Below, piece after piece: positions 12,513-18,996 of a DNA stretch of 54,989 nucleotides. Source of the DNA: an uncultured Alphaproteobacteria bacterium. Lineage in GTDB: Bacteria; Pseudomonadota; Alphaproteobacteria; HIMB59; GCA-002718135. Made by a program: the position numbers and the translations under genes. Positions within the stretch are counted from its first letter, which is position 1. Every line of letters begins with the position of its first letter. Location of the stretch: NCBI GenBank assembly GCA_902553005.1, contig CACDIK010000006.1, forward strand, positions 1 to 54,989. The letters run 5' to 3'. Under the pieces are notes generated by a model, which saw nothing but the letters and a program-made list of their open reading frames with translations, did not search any database and was not told where the DNA came from.

Positions 12513-13339
12513 ACATTCATCAGAGCATCAATTTTTTCATGATGCTGATAGTTTATTAATTTAAAATCATTTACGTTGTATTTAAAAAAATCTTTTGTTT
12601 CGAATTGAAGCTCAGGTAATTTTTTAGGCGCTCTTTCTAATTGGATTTTAACTTGCTTAAAATGTTCTTTATAAATGTGAAAATCTCCTAAAGAATGAAT
12701 AAATGTTCCAACTTCTAATTTACACTCTCTTGCCAACATATGAGTTAAAAGACTATAACTAGCTATGTTAAAAGGGACTCCTAAAAACATATCACATGAT
12801 CTTTGATATAATTGGCAACTTAATTTGTTATTAGAAATAAAAAATTGCGAAAATGCATGACATGCTGGCAATGACATATTTTTAATCTCTGGAGGATTCC
12901 AAGCTGAAATAATATGGCGCCTTCCATTTGGATCTTCTTTGAGTCCTTTAATTAGATTTAAGACTTGATCTTCTCCATTAAAATTTCTCCATTGAACACC
13001 ATATATTTTACCAACATCTCCTTCAAACTGAGCTTGTGATTTCCAGTAATCTGCTTGAGCATTCTGCGTCCAAATAGTTTTTTTATCTTTTAAATTTTCT
13101 CTTGAATCATTGTATAAAATTTCAGCAAGTCTTCTCTCATCGTCTGAACCTTCGATGAACCACAATAACTCTGAAACTACAGATTTCCATGCTAGTTTTT
13201 TAGTGGTAATAGCAGGAAAACCTTTTGATAGATCATAATGCATTTGATAACCAAAAGACTTTCTAACACCACCCGCTCTACTATCAACATCAGAGCCATT
13301 ATCATAACAATATCTTAAAGCATCTAGGTATTGTTTCAT
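12509..13339 (-). CDS. thyA: Thymidylate synthase ThyA
   Basis: 276 residues from the ATG at 13339 (MKQYLDAL), which shares an ATGA overlap with the folA stop codon. An in-frame TTG three codons upstream is less likely. The nucleophile Cys lies in SLPACHAFSQFF (about residue 160), followed by the dUMP-binding QRSCDMFLGVPFNIASY. The enzyme methylates dUMP using methylene-tetrahydrofolate and yields dihydrofolate, which the product of the overlapping folA gene recycles. Confidence 0.96.
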   Translation of the reverse strand: MKQYLDALRYCYDNGSDVDSRAGGVRKSFGYQMHYDLSKGFPAITTKKLAWKSVVSELLWFIEGSDDERRLAEILYNDSRENLKDKKTIWTQNAQADYWKSQAQFEGDVGKIYGVQWRNFNGEDQVLNLIKGLKEDPNGRRHIISAWNPPEIKNMSLPACHAFSQFFISNNKLSCQLYQRSCDMFLGVPFNIASYSLLTHMLARECKLEVGTFIHSLGDFHIYKEHFKQVKIQLERAPKKLPELQFETKDFFKYNVNDFKLINYQHHEKIDALMNV

Positions 13340-13824
13340 CTTTCCCAAATTTCAAAATGGCAAGTTGAATCACCATTTATTTTTTTAATCATTTTCATAT
13401 TTTTTTCTATAGAAGTAATGTCTATAAATTTTTCACAATTGTAATTACCGTAGATTCTAGTGAGATAAAATTGTTCTATGGATTTAAAAGTTAAATTTAT
13501 TATTTCTGAACCTCCAATTATAAAAATATCCATATCTTTATATTCTGATTGAAGATTTTGAATTTTATCATTTATGTTTTCATTAAAGTAATAATCTGCC
13601 CCTTCTATTAATTCTTTATCTTTGCTTGTAATTAGAACATTTATTCTTGATTTTAGAGGTGTAGGCATAAATGGATCTTCCCAGGTCTTCCTTCCCATTA
13701 CAACGACATTATTTATAGTATTTTCTTTGAACCATTTTAAGTCAATTGAATTTTTGGGCCAGGGCATACTTTGGCCTTTACTTATCCCTCCTTTTTCATC
13801 TACTGCCATTATTGCTTTGATCAT
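13336..13824 (-). CDS. folA: Dihydrofolate reductase FolA
   Basis: 162 residues, the size of bacterial DHFR. The N-terminus IKAIMAVDEKGGISKGQSMPWP matches the Met20-loop region, the acidic catalytic residue sits in SIDLKWFKENT, and VVMGRKTWEDP is the NADPH-binding segment. GGSEI near residue 113 is the second cofactor motif. It reduces dihydrofolate to tetrahydrofolate. It is upstream of thyA with a 4-bp overlap, so the two are translationally coupled. Confidence 0.95.
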   Translation of the reverse strand: MIKAIMAVDEKGGISKGQSMPWPKNSIDLKWFKENTINNVVVMGRKTWEDPFMPTPLKSRINVLITSKDKELIEGADYYFNENINDKIQNLQSEYKDMDIFIIGGSEIINLTFKSIEQFYLTRIYGNYNCEKFIDITSIEKNMKMIKKINGDSTCHFEIWER

Positions 13825-13892
13825 ATTTTTTTTATTTTATGTTTTAATTAGTAACAATTTTTTTTTTTAATTGCTAGGTTTCAAGACAAAAC

Positions 13893-13921
13893 TTTCAAGT
13901 ATAATTAGTTTAGGGTATAAT
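13893..13921 (+). promoter_or_regulatory. Candidate promoter of the tmRNA gene
   Basis: A perfect -10 hexamer TATAAT lies at 13916-13921, just before the first tmRNA hairpin. The best hexamer 17 bp upstream is TTTCAA at 13893-13898, a weak -35. A second TATAAT lies at 13900-13905. In DNA this AT-rich such matches are common, so the assignment is tentative. Confidence 0.35.
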
Positions 13922-14095
13922 AATAACGTTGCTTTGCAACTAAGATAATAAATGCTTTGTGCAATAAGTTATTCGGACCCGGGGGCGGTACCCGGCGTCT
14001 CCACCAAAATATGGGGACGAAATAGGTTTGACGGTAATTCAAAGACAAAGACTTTATCCGGTATTGTACCACCGTTATCGGGCTATTTTATAAAC

Positions 14096-14128
14096 GCTAA
14101 CGATAATAGATTAGCACTTGCTGCCTAG
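14096..14128 (+). other. tmRNA tag reading frame (ANDNRLALAA, stop)
   Basis: Resume codon GCT at 14096-14098, then AAC GAT AAT AGA TTA GCA CTT GCT GCC and TAG. With the charged alanine, the tag would be A-ANDNRLALAA. The LAA end is the ClpX recognition element, and the N-terminal AND resembles the part read by SspB in E. coli. At ten encoded residues it is as long as the E. coli tag and shorter than the Caulobacter tag. Confidence 0.9.
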
Positions 14129-14152
14129 ATTCTAGGTGAGCGCGGTCAGGGG

Positions 14153-14173
14153 CACCGAGCAACAGAACGCCCC
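14153..14173 (+). repeat. Direct repeat copy A (tmRNA 3' end, candidate att site)
   Basis: 21 bp from CACCGAGC to ACGCCCC, forming the loop and 3' strand of the last tmRNA hairpin. It is identical to 15627-15647, and its last part plus ACT (14162-14176) is identical to 14963-14977. Confidence 0.85.
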
Positions 14174-14223
14174 ACTTTTTTAATATTATCTAGTAATATC
14201 AATAATTTTTTATAAAAACCTTT

Positions 14224-14254
14224 CTACGAAGTTTACTACGAAGTTTCTACGAAG
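14224..14254 (+). repeat. CTACGAAG repeat cluster, left (3 copies)
   Basis: CTACGAAG occurs at 14224-14231, 14236-14243 and 14247-14254, separated by TTTA and TTT. A 22-bp block at 14233-14254 recurs exactly at 14890-14911. The two clusters flank the gene at 14320-14841, as arm-type recombination sites or regulator sites might. Confidence 0.85.
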
Positions 14255-14319
14255 GAAAATATATAATTTATTATTAAATAATGTAAATTTTTGGATCTAT
14301 TTTAACAAATTAATTGATA

Positions 14320-14841
14320 ATGAATTATGAGTCTGAACTAACTGGTGGTCATCCAAATTCACTAGGTAATACAATAAAAGTTGTTGAACATGTTATTGTT
14401 AAAAAAAATAGAATTAATTCATTAATTAATTGTTATTCAAGCACAGACCAAATAGTAAGGTTAAGAACATCAAATGCTTTTAAAAGAATTTTTAGACAAA
14501 AACCAGAATGGTTTTTAGATTTTAAACATATTTTCTTAAACAAAATTTCAAAGATAAAACAATCTTCCACACAATGGACCTGCGCTCAATTATTTTCAGA
14601 ATTAGTTAATCAATTAGAAAATAAAGAGCAAAAAAAAGCAAAAAAAATTGTATCTGATTATCTTAATAATTCCAGTGATTGGATTGTTTTATGTCAATCA
14701 ATGAATGCTCTAATAACTTTCAATAAAATTGATAATAAAACAATAAAAGAAAATATAAAAATTATTAAAAAACTATCAAAAGATAGAAGAAAGGCAGTTT
14801 CTAGACTAGCAATGAAATTATTATACTTAATTAAAGAATAA
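14320..14841 (+). CDS. Unrecognised helical-repeat (HEAT-like) protein in the ssrA islet
   Basis: 173 residues from the ATG at 14320 (MNYESEL); an in-frame TTG at 14314 is possible. I do not recognise the family. The sequence is almost all helix, with repeating hydrophobic patterns such as DQIVRLRTSNAFKRIF, WIVLCQSMNALITF and RRKAVSRLAMKLLYLI, which suggest an alpha-solenoid of HEAT or armadillo type with about three or four repeats. It is strongly basic, with no signal peptide or membrane segment. It is flanked by CTACGAAG repeats and by tmRNA-end repeats A and B, so it is probably islet cargo. Such folds bind proteins or nucleic acids; no specific function is claimed. Confidence 0.75.
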   Translation: MNYESELTGGHPNSLGNTIKVVEHVIVKKNRINSLINCYSSTDQIVRLRTSNAFKRIFRQKPEWFLDFKHIFLNKISKIKQSSTQWTCAQLFSELVNQLENKEQKKAKKIVSDYLNNSSDWIVLCQSMNALITFNKIDNKTIKENIKIIKKLSKDRRKAVSRLAMKLLYLIKE

Positions 14842-14847
14842 AAAAGA

Positions 14848-14911
14848 CTACGAAGAACCAAAACAAGAAATCTGACAAATAACGAAAACTTACTACGAAG
14901 TTTCTACGAAG
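14848..14911 (+). repeat. CTACGAAG repeat cluster, right (3 copies)
   Basis: Copies at 14848-14855, 14893-14900 and 14904-14911. The pair at 14890-14911 is a 22-bp exact duplicate of 14233-14254. All six copies in the window have the same orientation. Confidence 0.85.
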
Positions 14912-14962
14912 ATATTTCCAAAAGTCCCTATTTTCTGTTAATAATGATGTAGTGGTTGTTCT

Positions 14963-14977
14963 ACAGAACGCCCCACT
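14963..14977 (+). repeat. Direct repeat copy B (internal tmRNA-end fragment)
   Basis: ACAGAACGCCCCACT, 15 bp identical to 14162-14176 of the tmRNA gene. It is preceded by TTGTTC, which also lies just before copy C (15619-15624 region). The 226 bp from 14842 to 15067 contain this site and other repeats but no gene I can support. Confidence 0.75.
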
Positions 14978-15031
14978 ATATTTTTAAATTTTGATTCATT
15001 TCTTTTGTTTTTTTTAAGTTGCTCTAAATTT

Positions 15032-15050
15032 GTGCGTAATATGTGCGTAA
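15032..15050 (+). repeat. GTGCGTAA tandem pair, left
   Basis: GTGCGTAATATGTGCGTAA, two GTGCGTAA units 11 bp apart. The 19-bp block is repeated exactly at 15476-15494. The two blocks flank the gene at 15068-15424. Confidence 0.85.
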
Positions 15051-15067
15051 ATAAATTAAAATTTTTT

Positions 15068-15424
15068 CTAATTTTCACCAAACCATTCCCAAATAACTTC
15101 GGCAATAATATCACAGCTTGTTCCACCTGATTCAATTACTAAAGATGCGCCTTCAGCGCCATTTTCCCAAGCCAATTCTTGGCTTTCAGTTAAATGCTCT
15201 AACTCTGATGAGTATCTTTCAAATCTAGGACTTTCTTCTAATCTTTCTATTATTAGGGTGTAATATTGATTATCTATACAGTTTTCTTCATAAACAAATA
15301 TTTGAAGCCATAATCCTCCTAAAGTAGCTATATCCTCATTAGAAACTTCTACATCATGAAAAGCAAGAGCAGGATTAACAAAAAATAAGAAGACTGTGAT
15401 TTTTTTTATTAATTTTAAAAACAT
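15068..15424 (-). CDS. Small secreted protein of unknown function in the ssrA islet
   Basis: 118 residues. The N-terminus MFLKLIKKITVFLFFVNPALA is a clear signal peptide with an ALA cleavage site before FHDVEV. The mature part is acidic, with two cysteines (EENCIDN and GTSCDII) that could form a disulfide. I do not recognise a domain. It is the only minus-strand gene between ssrA and gpmA. It lies between the two GTGCGTAA pairs and between repeats B and C, so it looks like cargo of the second islet. A periplasmic or outer-surface location is inferred from the signal peptide. Confidence 0.7.
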   Translation of the reverse strand: MFLKLIKKITVFLFFVNPALAFHDVEVSNEDIATLGGLWLQIFVYEENCIDNQYYTLIIERLEESPRFERYSSELEHLTESQELAWENGAEGASLVIESGGTSCDIIAEVIWEWFGEN

Positions 15425-15475
15425 AATTTAAACATACAATAAATTTTAAATAATTTAATTAAATTATTATATATC

Positions 15476-15494
15476 GTGCGTAATATGTGCGTAA
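15476..15494 (+). repeat. GTGCGTAA tandem pair, right
   Basis: An exact 19-bp copy of 15032-15050, in the same orientation. A fifth single GTGCGTAA lies at 15598-15605, just after a tandem TTTGGGTG duplication (15583-15598). The 244 bp from 15425 to 15668 contain these repeats and copy C but no supported gene. Confidence 0.85.
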
Positions 15495-15626
15495 TAAAAT
15501 TAAAAATTCTCTCTTCTCAAAATAAATATGATATAAGTTTTTTAAGAAAGAATGAGCGATAACACGAGGAAATGCTTAAACTTTTGGGTGTTTGGGTGTG
15601 CGTAATCGAATGAGGACTTGTTCACA

Positions 15627-15647
15627 CACCGAGCAACAGAACGCCCC
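15627..15647 (+). repeat. Direct repeat copy C (distal candidate att site)
   Basis: 21 bp identical to 14153-14173 within the tmRNA 3' end. It lies 21 bp upstream of the rhodanese start codon, marking where the ancestral ssrA downstream neighbour resumes. Confidence 0.85.
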
Positions 15648-15668
15648 TTTTATGGAGGATAGGAAATT

Positions 15669-16034
15669 ATGAAAAAATTTGAAGATTTGATGAATGTAAA
15701 AAATGAGATTGAAAATATTTCTGCTTCACAAGCAAAAGAAAAAATAAATGATCCAAATGTACAATTTATTGATGTTAGGGATAAAGAAAGTTTTGATAGA
15801 GGAACAATAGGAAATGCGATGCATTTAGATAGAGCTTTTCTTGAATTTTATTTAGCAGAAGGTAGTCCCTTAGAAAATAAATTTTTCAAAGAAAATCCTG
15901 ACAAAGAATATGTTGTATTTTGTGGTGTTGGTGGACAAGGAACTTTATCAACTAAAACAATGAAAGACATGGGCATTAAGAATGTAAAGAATATTACTGG
16001 TGGTATGACTGAATGGGAAAAACTAAAAGAATAA
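15669..16034 (+). CDS. Rhodanese-like domain protein
   Basis: 121 residues, a single rhodanese domain. VQFIDVRDKESFDRGTIGNAMHL is the typical first motif. The active-site Cys is residue 85 in VVFCGVGGQG, and ITGGMTEWEK near the end is the closing motif. Such proteins carry sulfur as a persulfide or act in cytoplasmic sulfur relay; the substrate cannot be told. A strong Shine-Dalgarno sequence GGAGG at 15654-15658 sets the start. The gene begins directly after repeat C, so an inserted islet would have separated it from ssrA and possibly from its promoter. Confidence 0.9.
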   Translation: MKKFEDLMNVKNEIENISASQAKEKINDPNVQFIDVRDKESFDRGTIGNAMHLDRAFLEFYLAEGSPLENKFFKENPDKEYVVFCGVGGQGTLSTKTMKDMGIKNVKNITGGMTEWEKLKE

Positions 16035-16107
16035 TTTTATTAAATTAAATCAATAAATTTTGAATTAAAAAGTTTAAATCAGAAAAGAACTGGATTACTC
16101 TTCTGAT

Positions 16108-16515
16108 ATGATAAAGAAATTATCTCTTTTTATATCTTTATTTATATATTCGTCCTCATGTATAGCTCTTACAAAATATGATTTTTCAAATAATCAACTA
16201 TTATGTCCAACATTATTATGGGGATTTGAGTTTATTTCATCAAATAAAGTCAAAGTCATTAATACAGACCTTAACAAAATAACATCAATTGATGAGTATT
16301 ATTATGATGTAGATTTAGAGCGATTTTACATTAACATATTTTCGAATGAAAATAATATTAGAGATAGAGTTTATTCTATTGAACTTAATTCATTGAGAGT
16401 TGATGTTTGGGCTATGACTGGCGGTGGATTTACAACAAGAGAAATGTTTCCAATTGGATTGTGTAAGTTTGTAGAAATTAATAATTTTTTGTCTTACATA
16501 GAAAGCTTAAAATGA
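16108..16515 (+). CDS. Putative secreted protein of unknown function
   Basis: 135 residues. The N-terminus MIKKLSLFISLFIYSSSCIALT looks like a signal peptide, with likely cleavage after CIA or IAL. The mature part has two cysteines (LLCPTLL and GLCKFVE), aromatic-rich beta-like stretches and a WAMTGGGFTTREMFP segment. No family is recognised. Its stop overlaps the sspB start by ATGA, so the two are coupled although one product appears exported and the other cytoplasmic. The overlap may simply reflect genome compaction. Confidence 0.75.
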   Translation: MIKKLSLFISLFIYSSSCIALTKYDFSNNQLLCPTLLWGFEFISSNKVKVINTDLNKITSIDEYYYDVDLERFYINIFSNENNIRDRVYSIELNSLRVDVWAMTGGGFTTREMFPIGLCKFVEINNFLSYIESLK

Positions 16516-16943
16516 TTGAATATCAAAATATATTAGATAAAAATATGTTAAACGTATTTAAAGATATTCTGATCAATATCAGAGATAAAGGACTCTCAAA
16601 TAATAATCACCTCTATGTTACATTTTCTACTAAACATCAAAATGTTGAACTACCAAATTGGTTAAGACAAAAATATCCAGAAGAAATGACTATTGTAATT
16701 CAATATGAATATTATGATCTTCAAATAAATAAAAATAATTTTTCTATTTCACTTTCATTTAATGATATAAAAACAAATTTAAAAATAGATTATAATTCTA
16801 TAATCTCCTTTGCAGATCCTTCAGCTAATTTTGGATTAATTTTGCAAAAAAATAAAGTTCAAAAGAAAGTTAATAAAAAAGTCAAAGAGAAAAAATCAAA
16901 CAAAAATAATGTAATTAATTTTTCTAATTATAAAAAAAATTAA
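16512..16943 (+). CDS. sspB: SspB, ClpXP protease specificity adaptor
   Basis: 143 residues. The core (about 1-115) has the alphaproteobacterial SspB signatures HLYVTFSTKHQNVELPNWLRQ, YPEEMTIVIQYEYYDLQ, FSISLSFN and FADPSANFGL. A Lys-rich flexible linker (about 113-133) leads to NVINFSNYKKN, which fits the short ClpX-binding tail of SspB. The dimeric adaptor tethers ssrA-tagged proteins to ClpXP. It lies about 2.3 kb from the tmRNA gene that makes the tag. It converges with gpmA with a 4-bp overlap. Confidence 0.87.
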   Translation: MIEYQNILDKNMLNVFKDILINIRDKGLSNNNHLYVTFSTKHQNVELPNWLRQKYPEEMTIVIQYEYYDLQINKNNFSISLSFNDIKTNLKIDYNSIISFADPSANFGLILQKNKVQKKVNKKVKEKKSNKNNVINFSNYKKN

Positions 16944-17569
16944 TCTAAATAATAATGTTTTTTTAATTGACCATTATCATAGTCTAAACACAATGGACTT
17001 CCAGTTGGAAGTTCTATCGAAGATATTTCTTCAGGCTTATACATGCCAACTTTAATCATTATTGCCCTTAGAGAATTACCATGGGCAGCAATTAGAACAT
17101 TTTTTTTATCTAGAATAAATGGTTGAATTGTTTTAGTAAAATAAGGTGAAACCCGATCCACTACATCCTTAAGACTTTCACCATTAGGTGGCGGTGTGTC
17201 ATATGAACGTCTCCAAATATGCACTTGTTCTTTTCCAAATTTTTCAGCAGTTTCTGCTTTATTTAAACCAACTAAATCACCATAATCTCTCTCGTTTAGT
17301 CTTTGATCTTTTTCATAAATAAGAATTCCATTTTTATGTAAATTTTCTATTTCTGATGCCATGATTGCAATTTCTGCTGTTTTATTTGCTCTTTCTAAAA
17401 CACTACTAAAAATTTTATCAATTTTTATATTATTTTTTTTTAATAAAAGACCTGCATTATTTGCTTCATTTATACCTTTTTCAGTTAATGGAACATCTTT
17501 CCAGCCAGTAAATTTATTTTCTAAATTCCACTGACTTTGGCCGTGCCTAAGTAAAACAAGTTTGTTCAT
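16940..17569 (-). CDS. gpmA: 2,3-bisphosphoglycerate-dependent phosphoglycerate mutase
   Basis: 209 residues from the ATG at 17569 (MNKLVLLRHGQ). An ATG three codons upstream (17578) is possible. Longer in-frame extensions run into fumC and are not real. The phosphohistidine motif LRHGQSQWN is at residues 7-15, LNERDYGDL is the family loop, and AAHGNSLRAI holds the second catalytic His. It interconverts 3- and 2-phosphoglycerate in glycolysis and gluconeogenesis. It diverges from fumC over only 41 bp. Confidence 0.94.
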   Translation of the reverse strand: MNKLVLLRHGQSQWNLENKFTGWKDVPLTEKGINEANNAGLLLKKNNIKIDKIFSSVLERANKTAEIAIMASEIENLHKNGILIYEKDQRLNERDYGDLVGLNKAETAEKFGKEQVHIWRRSYDTPPPNGESLKDVVDRVSPYFTKTIQPFILDKKNVLIAAHGNSLRAIMIKVGMYKPEEISSIELPTGSPLCLDYDNGQLKKHYYLD

Positions 17570-17610
17570 ATGTTTCATATAATATGTTATAATAAATTTG
17601 TTAATAATTA

Positions 17611-18996
17611 ATGAAAAATAAAAAAAGAATAGAATTTGATAGCCTAGGTTCAAAAAAAATTGATAAAGATAAGCTTTGGGGTGCTCAAACACAAAGATCT
17701 CTTGAGAATTTTAAAATTGGTAGTGAAAAAATTCCTGTTGAATTAATAATTGCATTAGGACAACAAAAAAAAGCTGCTGCAGAAGCTAATATTGAACTTG
17801 GTGTCTTAAACAGAAAATTAGGAACATTAATTATAAAAGCTTGCAATGATATAATTAATTTAAAACTTATCGAAGAGTTTCCTTTAGTAGTATGGCAAAC
17901 TGGATCTGGTACTCAGACAAATATGAACGCTAATGAAGTAATTAGCAATTATATAATAAAAAAATTAGGAGGTAAAATTGGAAGTAAAGAACCTATTCAT
18001 CCAAATGATCATGTGAATTTATCTCAATCTTCAAATGATACCTTTCCAACAATAATGCATGTTGCAATTAATGAATTGGCAACAAAAGACTTAATTCCAA
18101 ATCTAAAAATTTTAATAAAAGAATTTCAAAAAAAGAAAAAAATTTTTCAAAAAATAATCAAAATAGGAAGAACTCATACACAAGATGCAACTCCGATTAC
18201 TTTAGGTGATGAATTCTCAGCGTTTTGTTCTCAATTACAAACTTGTTTAAAAAGAATAGAAATTGCAAAATCAGAATTAAATTATCTTGCTCAAGGTGGA
18301 ACTGCTGTAGGTTCAGGTATTAATGCTCCAAAAAAATTTGATAAAGTATTTTGCAAATATTTGAATAAACAGACTAAAGATAATTACAAACCTTCTCCAA
18401 ATAAATTTGAGTCATTAGCTTCTCATGATCCATTAATTAATTTTTCAAATTCTTTAAAAACATTATCACTTTCAATATTAAAAATAATAAATGATATTAG
18501 ATTTTTAGCATCTGGGCCTAGATCTGGTTTGGGAGAGTTAATTTTACCGGCTAATGAACCTGGATCATCAATTATGCCTGGCAAGGTAAATCCAACACAA
18601 ATTGAAGCATTAAGTATGGTGTGTGTTCAAGTAATTGGCAATAGTACTACTGTAGATTTTGCAGGATCCAATGGTCATTTTCAATTAAATACCTATAAAC
18701 CAGTTATTGCTTTTAATATTATTCAGTCAGTAAACCTACTTAGTGATGGGATTAAAAGTTTTTGTAATAATTGTTTAAAAGAATTGAAAGCAAATAAAGA
18801 AATTATTGATACTCATTTAAATAATTCTTTAATGCTTGTTACTGCTTTAAACAAAAATATTGGATATGATAATGCTGCAAAAATTGCAAAAAAAGCCTTT
18901 AATGAGAATTTAACTCTTAAGGAAGCGGCCTTAAAATTGAAATTAATTTCTGAAAAAGATTTTGATAAAATAGTTGATCCAAAAAAAATGATTTAA
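17611..18996 (+). CDS. fumC: Fumarate hydratase class II FumC
   Basis: 461 residues, as in class II fumarases. TGSGTQTNMNANEV and GRTHTQDATPITLG are conserved segments of the aspartase/fumarase superfamily. The mobile catalytic loop is GSSIMPGKVNPTQIE at about residue 318. It hydrates fumarate to malate in the TCA cycle without an Fe-S cluster. Aspartate ammonia-lyase shares the fold, but the N-terminal LWGAQTQRSLENFKIG favours fumarase. It converges with lpxC; the gene ends directly abut. Confidence 0.94.
   Translation: MKNKKRIEFDSLGSKKIDKDKLWGAQTQRSLENFKIGSEKIPVELIIALGQQKKAAAEANIELGVLNRKLGTLIIKACNDIINLKLIEEFPLVVWQTGSGTQTNMNANEVISNYIIKKLGGKIGSKEPIHPNDHVNLSQSSNDTFPTIMHVAINELATKDLIPNLKILIKEFQKKKKIFQKIIKIGRTHTQDATPITLGDEFSAFCSQLQTCLKRIEIAKSELNYLAQGGTAVGSGINAPKKFDKVFCKYLNKQTKDNYKPSPNKFESLASHDPLINFSNSLKTLSLSILKIINDIRFLASGPRSGLGELILPANEPGSSIMPGKVNPTQIEALSMVCVQVIGNSTTVDFAGSNGHFQLNTYKPVIAFNIIQSVNLLSDGIKSFCNNCLKELKANKEIIDTHLNNSLMLVTALNKNIGYDNAAKIAKKAFNENLTLKEAALKLKLISEKDFDKIVDPKKMI

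Larger units (their letters stand above)
13928..14173 (+). ncRNA. ssrA: Two-piece (circularly permuted) tmRNA
   Basis: The acceptor half comes first and ends CGTCTCC-ACCA at 13996-14006. A 6-nt spacer follows, then the coding half begins GGGGACG at 14013-14019. These two segments pair to form the acceptor stem with one G-U pair, which proves the permuted order. A 5-bp hairpin (GTTGC/GCAAC) opens the acceptor half at 13928-13940. The T-arm is CCGGG-GGCGGTA-CCCGG, a non-canonical T-loop. The tag frame from GCT at 14096 reads ANDNRLALAA and stops at TAG 14126-14128. The 3' hairpin GGGGC/GCCCC ends at 14173, before a T-run. tmRNA rescues stalled ribosomes and tags proteins for ClpXP. Mature ends are estimates. 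Confidence 0.95.
14153..15647. mobile_element. Putative ssrA-targeted islet(s) or integration scar
   Basis: A 21-bp identical direct repeat of the tmRNA 3' end bounds this 1.5-kb stretch (14153-14173 and 15627-15647). A 15-bp inner copy at 14963-14977 divides it in two. Each part holds one gene unlike the neighbourhood and its own repeat family: CTACGAAG in the first, GTGCGTAA mainly in the second. The 3' end of ssrA is a known target of tyrosine integrases (established knowledge). No integrase gene is present, so it is either a remnant, a non-autonomous element, or two tandem ones. Confidence 0.55.

Noticed and set aside
14938-15135. Minus-strand open frame of 65 codons across repeat B and the GTGCGTAA pair
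   Set aside because: It runs through repeated non-coding sequence, overlaps the secreted-protein gene and has no recognisable domain. I considered an integrase C-terminal remnant but saw no catalytic Arg-His-Tyr motif.
17578-17692. Hydrophobic N-terminal extension of gpmA
   Set aside because: It overlaps the divergent fumC start and looks like a membrane segment only because the DNA is AT-rich; the mutase fold begins at MNKLVLLRHGQ.
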